Assembly (NCBI GenBank): GCA_001939145.1
Contig: LSRX01000301.1
Location: 353,799-417,798 of the forward strand
Reading direction: 5' to 3'
DNA: 64,000 bases
Origin: Symbiodinium microadriaticum
Taxonomy: Eukaryota; Sar; Dinophyceae; Suessiales; Symbiodiniaceae
This document shows positions 9,727 through 19,796 of this stretch, in pieces (positions within the stretch are counted from its first letter, which is position 1; each line of letters opens with the position of its first letter). A program made the position numbers and the translations under genes. Below the pieces are notes generated by a model. That model made no database searches, had not been told where the DNA came from, and saw only the letters and a list, made by a program, of their open reading frames with translations.

Positions 9727-9780
9727 GATGGACTTCTGTTCTTCTTCGATGGCGACGGCAATGGAGTCATTACCGAGCAG
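9727..9780 (+). CDS. EF-hand micro-exon
   Basis: Exactly 18 codons, DGLLFFFDGDGNGVITEQ, between GACGTAG and a GA donor (CAG|GATGGA). The loop D-G-D-G-N-G-V-I-T-E-Q matches EF-hand positions 1, 3, 5, 6 and 8, preceded by a hydrophobic helix end; residue 12 would come from the next exon or the following GAT. GATGGA occurs at the start of the exon and again right after it, a short direct repeat at both borders. Calcium binding is inferred. Confidence 0.62.
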
Positions 9781-9936
9781 GATGGACCCGGCTGTGTGGG
9801 GTTTGAACGGAAATTCCCTGGGCTCTCATAGGTCTGGAGAGCTTCCATAGGGTTTAGGGTTCAGGGTTTAGGGTTTAGGGTGTGGTGGAGACAATCTCGT
9901 AAAAAGTAAGTTTGAGCCCCCATTGAGAGTACATAA

Positions 9937-10029
9937 AATAGAGGCCTAAATAATTACCCATATTATTTTGGGGGTTCCGTATTATAAGTGTAGTATTACG
10001 GGCCCGAAAACCCTATTCTAATTGTTAAG
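9937..10029. repeat. MITE family E copy
   Basis: GAGGCCTAAATAATTACCC ... CCCTATTCTAATTGTTAAG; right arm slightly eroded. Confidence 0.7.
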
Positions 10030-10141
10030 AGCCCTGTATAACGGCTCCCTCTGCCGTGGACTTGGGCTTGCCCTACGTTGTGAGTGTTCAATTGAAGGCT
10101 GGTCGAAGGCGGAAGGCCAGAAGCAGAGAATCGGTTTTTGT

Positions 10142-10250
10142 AACCCCCCAAAAAGTTGGAAACCGGAATGCGGTCAAATAGTGCTGGGATTCCCTATACA
10201 TTGCTCTTAAGGATTGCGGCGATTGAGTTTCCAGCTATTGGGCTTCTGCT
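10142..10250. repeat. MITE family L copy
   Basis: AAAAGTTGGAAACCGGAAT ... TTTCCAGCTATTGGGCTTC. Other copies: 14215-14375, 45419-45532 and 49708-49818. Confidence 0.6.
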
Positions 10251-10475
10251 CTATTTTTTTGTTATAGGATTTCAAGATTTCGTGATATCGGGTTGCAGGA
10301 TTCTAGGTTTAAGGCTTCAGGATGTTGATCTTTGTGGGGCACAGATTTTTGTCGGGTTTAAGGCTTTTTCGTGAGGGTTTCGGGGCGTCGAGACTCTAAC
10401 GCAAAGCGACAACTTGCCGACAACTCTTCAGCACTAGCCTCAGCCCCCGACGAAGGAGTCTGAACCTGCGACGAG

Positions 10476-10517
10476 AGTCGCTTCTTTGAGCATTTTGGCA
10501 TACCGGGTCGTATTTAT
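10476..10517 (+). CDS. Short coding exon
   Basis: 14 codons SRFFEHFGIPGRIY between GACGAG and GTAGGC. Antisense is open too (AAYINTTRYAKMLKEATLV), so strand is uncertain. Confidence 0.38.
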
Positions 10518-10563
10518 GTAGGCAGCTCCCCTGCTGTTTTGAAGATACCTGGGTAATCTATGC

Positions 10564-10666
10564 CTTAGGGGCTGAGTAGGAAACCTTTAACCTTTTCCTG
10601 TTTATATAAACCTATTAGAATTCAAAAGGTTAACCTCGTTCTGGGCTAAGGTACTCGGCCACTAAG
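10564..10666. repeat. MITE family A copy 3
   Basis: CTTAGGGGCTGAGTAGGAAAC ... GGTACTCGGCCACTAAG. Confidence 0.8.
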
Positions 10667-10788
10667 TCATAAAATACCAGGTGACCAGAGGCGCCTTAGG
10701 CTTTCGTTAGCAGTCCCTAAAACAACCGGTTTAGGGCTTGGAGTTTGGGGTTTAGGGTTTGGAGTTTGGGGTTTGGGGTTTGGGGTTC

Positions 10789-10847
10789 ATGAAAGTTGCA
10801 GTGGTAATTGTGCGGAGCGATGCATCAGGAGGCGATTGCATCGCCCA
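10789..10847 (+). CDS. Possible short exon
   Basis: Open as MKVAVVIVRSDASGGDC then IAQ; an acceptor-like TTGCAG lies inside at 10796-10801, so the ATG may be intronic. Confidence 0.3.
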
Positions 10848-10889
10848 GTCAAGCACTTTTTGTTGGAAGCCTTAGCCCTATTGCTTATA

Positions 10890-10991
10890 CGGTTGATGAT
10901 ATACATCCTGCATTACCCATAATAAGGAATATATACCATAATTTTCGGAGGTTTTAGGGTCCTTAAGGAAGCGCAGGATTTACATCAACAG
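10890..10991. repeat. MITE family B copy 1, TA target site
   Basis: Arms CGGTTGATGATATACATCCTG and CTACATCAACAG-like end, flanked by TA on both sides. Family B copies share arms CGGTTGATGATATAAATCCTG and a TA duplication, as in Tc1/mariner-type (Stowaway-like) MITEs. Confidence 0.8.
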
Positions 10992-11295
10992 TATGACCTC
11001 TGAACTCCTATACCCTAAGCCCCTCACTTCGACCCCCCCCCTCCAAAAACAAAAAAAAAAGAACTAAGCATCCGAGGGCGCGCCCTGACTATGTAGACCC
11101 TTTCCCTCTTTTCTCGAGCTTAGGTACTCTTCTTTACATCGAAAGAGCGCCTAAGTTCCTGACAGTCCCAAATGGGGGTTTCCGAAAATAGGGGACACTA
11201 CTTTAGTACCCTAAATAGTAGGATCCCTGTTACAAGGACCTCAAAAAAGGTACCCCTTGTTTTCGGAAACTCCCAAATCGAGACTGAACACCGAG

Positions 11296-11372
11296 CGAGG
11301 AGTTCTGTGCTGCTGGCCGCGCCGTGCGGGAAGAGGCCAGCAACAGAGGGCTCACGATGCATGAGTTCATAG
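11296..11372 (+). CDS. Coding exon with GA donor
   Basis: After ACCGAG, frame EEFCAAGRAVREEASNRG then LTMHEFI, ending ATAG|GAAACC. High GC3. Unassigned. Confidence 0.45.
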
Positions 11373-11688
11373 GAAACCCTAAACCCTAAACCCTAGAATA
11401 AATTAGGGTTCCACTTAAGGTCCCTAATATATGACGCCACCCTTATAACAAGGATCCTTGAAAGGGATCCTAATTTAGAGAACTACCGACATTCTACGAA
11501 AAAGGTACAAATAGAACCCTTTGGGAATGACAAACTCTGCCCAAGCACTCCCATGAGAAGTCCCATTGTGTGTCCTCTTTAGAAACTCGAGAATTGGTGG
11601 GTCCGGGGTTTAGGGTCTAGGGTTTAGGGGTCTAGGGTTGAGGGTTTAGGGTCTAGGGTTGAGTTTTTGGGGTTTAGAGTTCTGAAAG

Positions 11689-11802
11689 GGGGCTTCGCAA
11701 AACTGCGGCACCACGGAAGAGCCCTTGTTCCCCCTTTAAACGGCCCATGGACCCCGGCCCCGGCTCTGAAGAGGCCAAAGACCCGAAGAAGAGCCGAGAA
11801 AG
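11689..11802 (+). CDS. Coding exon, Lys/Glu-rich
   Basis: Between GAAAG and GTTCTTGG. Reads KTAAPRKSPCSPFKRP, MDPGPGSEEAKDPKKSRE. A second frame is also open. Unassigned. Confidence 0.4.
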
Positions 11803-12099
11803 GTTCTTGGCCCGATCTTAGGCTGTTGGTGTTTAGGGTTTTGAGGTGCAGGAACCCTAAAGCCCTAAACCTTTAAGACCCTAAAGCCCTGAACCCTAAA
11901 CCCTAAGAGTCTTGAAGTTTGGTGTCGTGGAGTTTAGGATTTAGGGCTTAGGCTTTTGGGGGCTCAGCGTCCGGCTTAGGGGCCAATGCGCTTGAGACTT
12001 GAGGGGTCTAGGGTCCAAGGTTTTCGAGGTTTAGGGTTTAGGGTTTAGGGGTTTAGGGTTTAGGGCTTTAGGGTTTCGGGTTACTTCTCTAGGCTGCAG

Positions 12100-12142
12100 T
12101 CTCTTTCTGGTTTTGGGCATGACGCGGCTTTTCTAACCACAG
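12100..12142 (+). CDS. Short coding exon with GA donor
   Basis: CTGCAG acceptor; SLSGFGHDAAFLTT; ends CACAG|GATGC. Confidence 0.45.
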
Positions 12143-12209
12143 GATGCTAGATGTAGAGAATGAATAGGGGAATCGGGCATATGGTAGTCGTTAAAGCAGG
12201 CCCCATGTC

Positions 12210-12528
12210 GTTTATGGCCCGGAGAAGGAGCCCACAGCGGAACAACTGTCCGCGATGAGGAGGAGGGCGGAAGTTTTGCAACTTTCCCCTTACGCCCGGC
12301 ACCTTCGTGGCGAAGGACCTCTTCGGACCGCCGGACCACACGGCCTGGCTGAACAGCTTCAGGGTCTACCAGACCGCTCTGCTTATGCTCGGGGTGGTTT
12401 CTTTGAGCGTCCTGCAGGCCTACGAGGAGTTCACCGAGAAGGTGACGAAGCGTCGTGTGGGCGCTTGGCACCTGGTGGCGTCAGCAGACGACAGGGCGAG
12501 GTCGGAGCAGACGGGCCGGCTGCCCTAA
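12210..12528 (+). pseudogene. Gag-like multicopy gene fragment, frameshifted
   Basis: First frame reads EKEPTAEQLSAMRRRAEV then LQLSPYA. After a shift near 12290 the frame continues TFVAKDLFGPPDHTAWLN, SFRVYQTALLMLGVVSL and, near the end, GAWHLVASADDRARSEQ, stop at 12528. The layout EPTxEQLSA...GPxxxxxW...SFxV...A..ML..V.L..L..YE...W.L...AD.R.R.E is one I recall from very abundant gag-like proteins of dinoflagellates. Short relative to those and lacking the middle segment, hence a decayed copy. Confidence 0.5.
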
Positions 12529-12654
12529 GCGAAAGTTTTCCACTCCCACACCTCTACTAAACACAGCCTCATAACTGCCATGAAGCGATCAGCAGAGGGG
12601 TCCCTAAATCTTAAATCCTGAACTTTCAACCCTAACGCCTAAAGCAGCACCCAA

Positions 12655-12865
12655 CCTCACATCCCTGAACCCTAAAACCCTAAAGCCCTAAAACCCTAAA
12701 ACCCTAAAACCCTAAACCCTAAACCCTAAACCCTAAACCCTGAACCCTAAACCTAAAACCCTAAAACCCTAAAACCCTAAACCCTAAACCCTAAACCCTA
12801 AACCCTGAACCCTAAACCCTAAACCTAAACGCTAAAACCCAAGAAAACCCTAAACCAACCCAAAG
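12655..12865. repeat. CCCTAAA array
   Basis: About 28 CCCTAAA/CCCTAAAA units, the longest regular forward array. A reverse-orientation TTTAGGG cluster follows at 12968-13020. Confidence 0.9.
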
Positions 12866-13039
12866 AGCCCCCAAGCCCCAGCGGTTTAGGTGTTCTTTTC
12901 CTTGGCTTCGAAGAGCCCCAGGGGTCCCTACACACTACCATTCTGGAATTCGGCCCCCCAAAGACCATTAGGGTTTAGGATTTAGGGTTTAGGGTTTAGG
13001 GCTTTTAGGGTTTAGGGTTTTGGGGACCTAATTCCATGT

Positions 13040-13141
13040 TTAGGGGCTGAGTGAGTGGGTAACCTTTAACCTTTCGGGGCTTAGAAAACCAATTATAGCT
13101 CAAAAGGTTAACCTTTTTTGGTCTAAGGCACTCGGTCCCCA
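13040..13141. repeat. MITE family A copy 4
   Basis: TAGGGGCTGAGTGAGTGGGTAACC ... CTAAGGCACTCGGTCCCC. Abuts a family D element at 13137-13290. Confidence 0.75.
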
Positions 13142-13290
13142 AAGACCATGCTTATTATGGTAATTCCATAATAGTCCCAAAGGGTCCAAGTACTAGTATA
13201 GTATGTACTTTGGGGGCCCAAATAGCCACTAAGTAGCTACTATAATGGTACTTGGACCCTTAGGGTAATAGTATTGTATATGGACCCTCT
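13137..13290. repeat. MITE family D copy 1
   Basis: Compound inverted repeat with GGGTCCAAGTACTAGTATAG / CTATAATGGTACTTGGACCC arms. Family D includes 23545-23655, 27527-27650, 28736-28856, 37885-38000, 44016-44129, 51288-51410, 52505-52614 and 62404-62518. Confidence 0.65.
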
Positions 13291-13296
13291 TGGGAG

Positions 13297-13353
13297 GTCA
13301 CCCATTTCTACGACCTGGCCAGGTGCGCCCACGCTATCTCTCTCGGGCTCCGG
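13297..13353 (+). CDS. Coding exon
   Basis: 19 codons between GGGAG and GTTGTT: VTHFYDLARCAHAISLGLR. High GC3. Unassigned. Confidence 0.5.
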
Positions 13354-13670
13354 GTTGTTTCGGGGATAGGTGTTAGGTTTAGGGTTTAGGGTTTAGGGTT
13401 TAGGGTTTAGGTTTAGGTTTAGGGTTTATATGAGGATTACAGACTTATGCAGGAAGTCATGGGTTAAGGATTTTCCTGCCAAGGGATCACGAGGAATAGC
13501 ACCTGGGGAGTTAAAAGTATATGCTGACGATCGCCTCGCCCCCCCCCCCCAACTGAGTTATTATTGATTGCTTTCCAAGCCCCCGGATCCTCCAAGTAGT
13601 GTTGAAGGTGTAGTGTTTCGACGCTCATCGGGGATTGCCTTCCACTACCGAGGCCTTTCTTCTATTGCAG

Positions 13671-13790
13671 GGTCTTAAAACTGCTGTTATCAACCCTCCT
13701 AGTATCGACTTCCAGAGATCGAAGGAAAGATTCGTCCGACAAGATGGGAAACCTATTTTTATAGAAGCCCGAAGTAAACCCAAAATCATG
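13671..13790 (+). CDS. Coding exon, 3' end unclear
   Basis: Strong acceptor TTCTATTGCAG, then GLKTAVINPPSIDFQRS and KERFVRQDGKPIFIEARS, open to 13931. The right border is not obvious. Confidence 0.4.
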
Positions 13791-14709
13791 AAGTTAACAA
13801 TTTCGCATCGGGGCGCGGCTTGGGCTTACCTGCAACCCCCCACCCCCAACTTTAGGGTTGGTGGTCAGGCGGTATTCTTTTCGGATTTCGGGGGTTTCCT
13901 AGACCCCCAACTGCCCTCTAACATACCCTAAATGCCCACTATCTAGAACCGTGAGGGCTCCATTAAGGGGCATTTGGTGGGTCCTGGTAGGGCTAGGGCG
14001 GAGTATAGTTTGTAGAGAATCAGAGATCCGTGCATTTTTACCCGCAGTGGGAACAAGACTTCAGCGGGTTAGGGTAAACTCCTAAACCCTAAACCCTAAA
14101 CCCTATACCCCATACCCTAAACCCTAAACCCTATATCCTAAACCCTAAACCCCTAATCCCTAAGAGATGGAGGCCTTCCAACCCAACAGGCTGTTGAACC
14201 CCAAACTTGAACGCTTCCTTCAACCTACAGTAAAAGCCAGAAAGCTTTAACATCATTATCCTCATGCCCTGACGGTGAAGTATCCCTAAACCCTGAACCC
14301 TAAACGCTGAGCTAAAACCCTAAACCCTAAACCCTGCACTAATCATCCTGAATCCATGTTCCAACTTTCTGGGTTCACTATACCACAACCTACCACAACG
14401 GACCCTTTCGCAAGACGCATTAGCTTAGGGGCTGGGTAATAAACCTTTAACCTTTTGGGGTCCCTTTTTTGGGCTAAGGTACTCAAAGCACCGGGTTCGA
14501 GTAGATCCAAGTCGACCTTGGGGATGCACCAAACCCGATTATGACCCCTAAAGGTGTAGGGCTTAGGGTATAGGAGGTTTAGGGTTTAGGGTTTAAAGGT
14601 GTGGGGTTTAGGGCTTGGGTTTTAGGGTTTAGGTTTTAGGGGTTACTAAATCCTGAAGCCCCCATCAACCCTTAAGCCCTTACCTCTAACAGCGAGCGGA
14701 TTTCGGAAC

Positions 14710-14905
14710 TAGTAACCCTAAAGCCCTCAACCTTTAACCCTAAAACCCTAAACCCTTAAACCCCAAAAAACCCTAAACCCTTAAACCCCAAAAAACCCTA
14801 AACCCTTAAACCCCAAAAAACCCTAAACCCTTAAACCCCAAAAAACCCCTAAACCCTAAACCCCAAAAAACCCTAAATCTTAAACCCTAAAACCCTAAAC
14901 CCCCA
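14710..14905. repeat. Higher-order CCCTAAA repeat
   Basis: At least four copies of a 27-28 nt unit CCCTAAACCCTTAAACCCC-AAAAAA, a higher-order tandem repeat derived from the heptamer. Confidence 0.85.
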
Positions 14906-15020
14906 AAGCCACGGGAGAATCCGGGGAGGCGCTTTTCGAAGCAGATCCTGAATGCCAATAGCAGCAGCCCCCGGCCAGGATCCAAACCTCCCGGGAGCAG
15001 AGACCGGGATCCCTTAAGCC
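14905..15020. other. Coding-like island, frame ambiguous
   Basis: GC-rich non-repeat island open in several frames on both strands: + KATGESGEALFEADPEC; + PRENPGRRFSKQILNAN; - GSWPGAAAIGIQDLLRK. No choice can be defended. Confidence 0.3.
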
Positions 15021-15546
15021 GTGTCAAAATAGGGTTTAGGGTTCAGGCTTTTAGGGCTTTTAGGGTTTAGGGTTCAGGGTTTAGGGTTTAGGGTTTAGGG
15101 TTCAGGGTTTAGGGTTTAGGGTTTAGGGTTTAGGGCCGAGATCATTGCCAATACTATTTTGGGATCTCCTTAGTAACATAAAAGTAGAATATCCCCCGGT
15201 GTGTCCGACCTTGAAAACGTAAAGAGAAAGGGGTCCCCATAGCAACCCTCAGGGTTTCGGGTCTACAGTCTAATGTAGGGTTTAGGGGTTAGGGTCCCGG
15301 GTTTAGGGCTTAGGGCATTGGGGTTCAAGGGTGAAGGGTTTAAGGTGTTAAGATGGGTTCACACAATAGCAGCCCTCATTTCATGGAGCCGCACCGTGTA
15401 CTAGAAGGGTTTGGATAAATACTAACACTATTCCCTCGAGTCCTTGTTACAAAGTTCGGTGTAGAATTGACTTAAGAGTCCAAGAAGCTTGGCAAGACCC
15501 TTATTAAGAAAACCCAAGCCCTAAACCCGAAATTCTTTGTCGCCAG

Positions 15547-15595
15547 AGATCCTGAATTCCTCCAAGGGTGTCCCAGCTACATCTCAGCGGATAAA
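15547..15595 (+). CDS. Short coding exon
   Basis: CGCCAG acceptor; RDPEFLQGCPSYISADK; ends before GTCTAG. Confidence 0.5.
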
Positions 15596-15621
15596 GTCTA
15601 GCGGTTTAAGTTGGGGCCCAG

Positions 15622-15659
15622 ACCGATGGGAGAAGTTGTCGTCATCATTGATGTTCATA
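15622..15659 (+). CDS. Short coding exon, hydrophobic strand
   Basis: GCCCAG acceptor; PMGEVVVIIDVHS; ends before GTCTGTT. A beta-strand-like VVVIID suggests a nucleotide-binding core, but this is weak. Confidence 0.42.
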
Positions 15660-15801
15660 GTCTGTTGGGGGCTCCTTGTCCCTAAACCCTAGACCCTAAA
15701 CCCTACACCCTACACCCTAAACCCTAAACCTTATACTCCTTAAACCATGCCTATGTTGAAACTACACGGAGAGCCCGTTGAGTCCCTGAATCCCGGAGGC
15801 G

Positions 15802-15884
15802 GTGTATGGGTTCGGGTATGACGCACAGCTGTGGAGAGTACAGACATGCGTTCGGAGAAGCATCAGCATCCAAGGCGAGGTCGT

Positions 15885-15937
<53 letters not shown>

Positions 15938-15984
15938 TGTTTCTTTTGAGGTGTTGGTATTCAGGTGTCGTTGTCTTGTCTTGA
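15802..15984 (+). CDS. PolyQ-encoding exon with (CAG)17
   Basis: Frame VYGFGYDAQLWRVQTCV, RRSISIQGEVV, then 17 glutamines from an uninterrupted (CAG)17 at 15886-15936. A second frame would give polyserine. The right side (LFLLRCWYSG) looks non-coding. Upstream border unclear. Confidence 0.4.
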
Positions 15985-16108
15985 CGTGCCTATGGTGCTA
16001 TTGACGGAAGCATGTTGATTCTCTTTCCAGATGAAGTGGTTACAATTTTCCGGGCAACACCTTGAAGATCTTGTTTACTCTGTTGTCATTTCTCAGATAC
16101 TCTGATTA

Positions 16109-16447
16109 TTGACCTTTCATCGTCGCTGCTACGATGCGGTCGAACTTCCCTTAGTCCTGTCCTGCAAGCAAGAGGATTCATGGGCGGAGGCTTTAGGCGC
16201 AGCGTGCTTGTCCGTATTCAGTCACGGTAGATGCTGCAGCCATATGAATAAGCAAAGAGAAACACCCTTGCCCACCCTCCCGCCCGAGCAAGCTGTAAAC
16301 TCCCGAATCGATCGTCCCAAAGGGAACCCCGAAAGAGCAAGCAACGCCGAGAATAATGACCTTGCCCTAAGCCCAGGCCCTGTAGACTGTAGACCCCCAA
16401 ATCGTGAACCATGTAAGCCTGTGTGCCTCCAAACCCCTCAACCCTAA
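16109..16447 (+). CDS. Open frame, 112 codons, Cys/Pro-rich
   Basis: Reads RRCYDAVELPLVLSCKQ, EDSWAEALGAACLSVFSHG and a polar tail rich in Pro, Asn and Arg ending at a telomere-type repeat. Good codon composition but no family. The tail may run into intron. Confidence 0.35.
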   Translation: MTFHRRCYDAVELPLVLSCKQEDSWAEALGAACLSVFSHGRCCSHMNKQRETPLPTLPPEQAVNSRIDRPKGNPERASNAENNDLALSPGPVDCRPPNREPCKPVCLQTPQP

Positions 16448-16588
16448 ACCCTCAAACCTAGACCCTAAACCCTCAACCCTAAACCCCTAAACACTATAAG
16501 CCCTAAACCCTAAACCCAAACCCCTAAACCCTATAAACCCTAAACCTTAAAACCTAAGTTCCTTCCCCGAAGCCCGGAGCTTTCCTAG

Positions 16589-16659
16589 GTTCGGTGCTTT
16601 CTACGTCGTGGCCAAAGCCAGGACGCAGATCGCGAGTTGCTACCTTCAGACCCTGCCAT
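16589..16659 (+). CDS. Coding exon
   Basis: TTTCCTAG acceptor; FGAFYVVAKARTQIASCY then LQTLP; ends CCAT|GTAGGT. Confidence 0.55.
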
Positions 16660-17138
16660 GTAGGTTGCTTTTGGTCTCTTATCTTCCGATGATAGAGTCA
16701 GAGCCGTAAAGCGTAAGTGGGCTATCCAAAGCATGCTCCAATTTTACCTTCCTCGAAGGGTCCCAGCACTCCGTATTGAAGGACTTCGGGTGCTTCTTGG
16801 GGACCAAACCCCATCAATAAGGACTACATGGACCCCTTACGGTTCATTTTCTAGCACCGAACCAGATTTTCGGCTTTCCTAAAAAAGGACCCTGATTTAG
16901 AGAACTACCCACATAAATTCTTCGTGGGTACGGAGGCAGAATCTTTCTGAAGGCCCTTGCGTTTTGCCTTTTTCCTCGATAGCTGCCTACTTTCCCTCTA
17001 AGGGTTCATCCCAAGGACCCTATGTTTATAAGGCTTTTGGGCGATTTTGATGCTAAGGGTTAGGGTCTGTGAAGCGGCTCAAACCTGAAATTCATTGCGT
17101 GCAGCCCTCTGGTGGACCCCTAAACCCTAAACCCTAAG

Positions 17139-17183
17139 ACTGTGACCTTTGGCTTTGGAGGCTGGCCAGCAACCGAGCCCCAG
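17139..17183 (+). CDS. Coding exon with GA donor
   Basis: 15 codons TVTFGFGGWPATEPQ between CTAAG and CCCCAG|GATCC. Confidence 0.5.
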
Positions 17184-17214
17184 GATCCTCGAGCCCGACG
17201 AGTCCTAGGTACTA

Positions 17215-17319
17215 GTGTTGATAATATAAATCCTGAGCATTACCTCATAGGACCCTAAACTATGGGAATTTTTGGCATATTCCTTATTATGGGTAATGCA
17301 GGATTCATATCATCAACCG
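17215..17319. repeat. MITE family B copy
   Basis: GTTGATAATATAAATCCTG ... GGATTCATATCATCAACCGT. Confidence 0.75.
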
Positions 17320-17404
17320 TGTTATGGGGGATGCTTCCCAAATCTTCACAGTAACTCCTATTAGCGAAGCCCTACCTTCTCCTATAAAGGTACTTAGGAC
17401 CCGT

Positions 17405-18002
17405 TGAGTAAAGACTCTCAAAGCCAATCCGGCTGGAGAATGCCGTGCCGATCCACGGCACCTTCCTGAAGCCAGAAAGTCACAAAGATCCCGCGCGGAT
17501 CGTGTACATGGCTTCGTTGTTGGCCAGGTTGTTCTTTTCGAAGTATGAGGCTGCCATCGGGGAGTCCGTGCTTCATGGTGGGCGTGGGAACTGATGTCCT
17601 CCACGCGCGCACGGAGGGTATGTCGGCATCCCCAACATATGGCAATTTCGCATTCTACTTCAACTATGACAACCTCGAGTTGGGAGTTTCACACAGCAAC
17701 CTCCTTGAACCTTTTGATAGATGCCGGGTCGCCAGCAATTCCAAACGATCACCTGGGAGTGCTGGGCCAAGCGGAGACGCCCGCTTTCCACAGAGGCCGC
17801 CAGGCTCATGTATAACTCCACCATTTACATGAACCTGTTCGGGTACCAGGGGTGGTACCGGAGTCCCGAGGCCAAACTTGGAGGGATTCGATGGCAAAAT
17901 GCTCACCTTTGTGAACATAGTTGCCATGCGGCTGAGCATCGATGACAGGGCGTCGAGGATGGAAAAAGGCAAAGGAAGCGGCATGAAAGGTCCTAACCTC
18001 TA
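17405..18002 (+). pseudogene. Frameshifted hypothetical gene
   Basis: Four segments of one protein-like sequence in shifting frames: KPIRLENAVPIHGTFLK ... RIVYMASLLARLFFSKY (17410-17594); VGVGTDVLHARTEGMSA and GNFAFYFNYDNLELGVSH (to about 17715); LSTEAARLMYNSTIYMNLF and GYQGWYRSPEA (to 17870); LEGFDGKMLTFVNIVAMRL and SIDDRASRMEKGKGSGMK (to 18002, stop). No introns or MITEs inside, unlike flanking exons, so it looks like a decayed intron-poor or retro-inserted copy. I do not recognise the family. Confidence 0.5.
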
Positions 18003-18422
18003 AACCCTAAAACCCTAAACCCCAAACCCTAAAACCCTAAACCCTAAGCCCCATCCAAGAGTCCGGGTCCCTCAACCCTAGCAGCCATGAAGTGACTATA
18101 AAAACCCTAAACCCCCTAAACCCCCTAAACCCCCTAAACCCCCTAAACCCCAAACCTCTAAGCCCTAAACCTGTAAAAAAAAAGCCTAGTCTCTTCCTCC
18201 TTTCATCCCGCTTCCCTTGCCTTTTGGCTGGCCCAAGTTTTAGGGTTTTAGGGTTCAGAGGTTTAAAGTCCGTAGGTTTAGGGTTTAGGGTTTAGGGGGC
18301 AACCTAGTTACCCAGAGGGTCCTACGTACTGTTATGGGGATACTGCCCTAAATCATTTTAGTGATTCCGATTACAGAAACCCTACATTCTACTGTATAGG
18401 TACATAGGACCCTTGGGGTTAA

Positions 18423-18542
18423 AGACCCAGGGAGTCCCATTATACCCCTTTAATTAAGGATTATGCCTTAAATTATAAGGGGCTTCATATTATGATTTAA
18501 GCTAGATTTCCTTAGTTAAAGGGGTATTGGGCTCACTGGGAA
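18423..18542. repeat. MITE family C copy
   Basis: CCCAGGGAGTCCCATTATACC ... GGTATTGGGCTCACTGGG; a sibling copy follows at 18684-18790. Confidence 0.75.
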
Positions 18543-18583
18543 AGAGAGATGCATCAAGTCCAGGTGTAGGGTTTCGGATCTAG

Positions 18584-18636
18584 GCCGCCGACAGAAGATG
18601 TGCTCGCGGAAGCTCCGCAATCCCGCACACCCCACT
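18584..18636 (+). CDS. Coding exon
   Basis: GATCTAG acceptor; PPTEDVLAEAPQSRTPH; ends CACT|GTAGGT. Confidence 0.5.
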
Positions 18637-18808
18637 GTAGGTTTCGTGCAGAAATCTCTTGGCTCCTCTAGCCGGAGCCCAGTGAGCCCAATACCCTTTA
18701 CTTAAGGAATATAGCTTAAGTCATAATATGAAGCCCCTTATAATATAAGGTATCTATTCCTTAATTAAAGGGGTGTACTGGGCTCTCCTGTACTGATAAG
18801 CTCCTCAG

Positions 18809-18873
18809 AAGCCTGCGGACTCCCATAGCCCGAAAATGGAGCTTGGAGCTCAATTTTCAGCTGAGGGCTTCCC
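18809..18873 (+). CDS. Coding exon
   Basis: CTCCTCAG acceptor; KPADSHSPKMELGAQFS then AEGFP; ends CCC|GTGGTG. Confidence 0.45.
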
Positions 18874-19024
18874 GTGGTGCTATATGCTATGGTTGAATGT
18901 CGGAGTCCGTATACCCATAACCCCAAACTCAAAACCCCATATATATAAGCCCTAAGACCCTAATATCCCCAAAGTCCTAAGTTTAAAACCCTTAACCCCA
19001 AGCCTTGTTCCGAACCCTTATAGT

Positions 19025-19145
19025 CGTGTAGGAGCCTGATCAAGAAACCCTGGCCCGAAAACTCCAATCTATTAGGCTTCATATCAAGAACCCTAGGCCC
19101 TAATGAGGGGTCAGGGTTTTTCTTAATCAGGTTCCTACAGTAGCT
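19025..19145. repeat. Inverted-repeat element, single copy
   Basis: Arms GTAGGAGCCTGATCAAGAAA and CTTAATCAGGTTCCTAC. Confidence 0.6.
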
Positions 19146-19248
19146 TTTTCCGAGCCCTAAACCCTAAGCCCTAACCCTAAACCCTAAACCCTAGCCCTAA
19201 ACCCTAAATCCTAATCCCTAAACCCTAAACCCAAAACCCTAAATCTGT

Positions 19249-19336
19249 ATGAAACTCCGAAGAAGGACCGGACCTCAGGATCAATGGCTCGCTGGGGCGG
19301 ACGCCGTGGTCTTCGTCCGGTGCTTATGGGGCGAGG
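19249..19336 (+). CDS. Possible first exon, membrane-anchor-like
   Basis: ATG then KLRRRTGPQDQWLAGAD and AVVFVRCLWGE, ending GAGG|GTTT. Basic N-terminus before a short hydrophobic segment. Start by ATG is inferred; no clear acceptor. Confidence 0.4.
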
Positions 19337-19645
19337 GTTTAGGGCTGAGGGTTTAGGTTTAGGGTTTAGGGTTTAGGGTTTAGGGTTTAGGGTTGAGGGT
19401 TTAGGGTTTAGGGTTTAGGTTTAGGGTTTTGGGGATTAGGGTTGAGGGTTTAGGGTTTAGTGTTTAGGGCTTGGGGTTAGGATAGCCTTAGCCCGAATCG
19501 CTTGTTTCGTGCTTTACCCAAAGGGTCCTATGTACCTATATAGTAGCATGTGGGCTTTCGATATTGGGAGCTGCTATTCGGAATCAGGGAAGTATCCCCC
19601 CCATATCAGTACCAAAAACCCGAAACCCTCTTGGACCCTAAACTA

Positions 19646-19730
19646 CGCTTGATGATATAAATCCTGCATCACCCATAAGGAGGAATATACGGGTCCTTAA
19701 GGTATTGCAAAGGGTTTATATCGTCAACCG
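19646..19730. repeat. MITE family B copy, TA target site
   Basis: TA-flanked CGCTTGATGATATAAATCC ... TATCGTCAACCG. A second TA-flanked copy lies at 19797-19897. Confidence 0.8.
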
Positions 19731-19796
19731 TAGGCATGTTTAAGCCTTCGGGGTTTGGATAAACCCTAAACCCTCTTAGACCCTAAACTAGGCATA

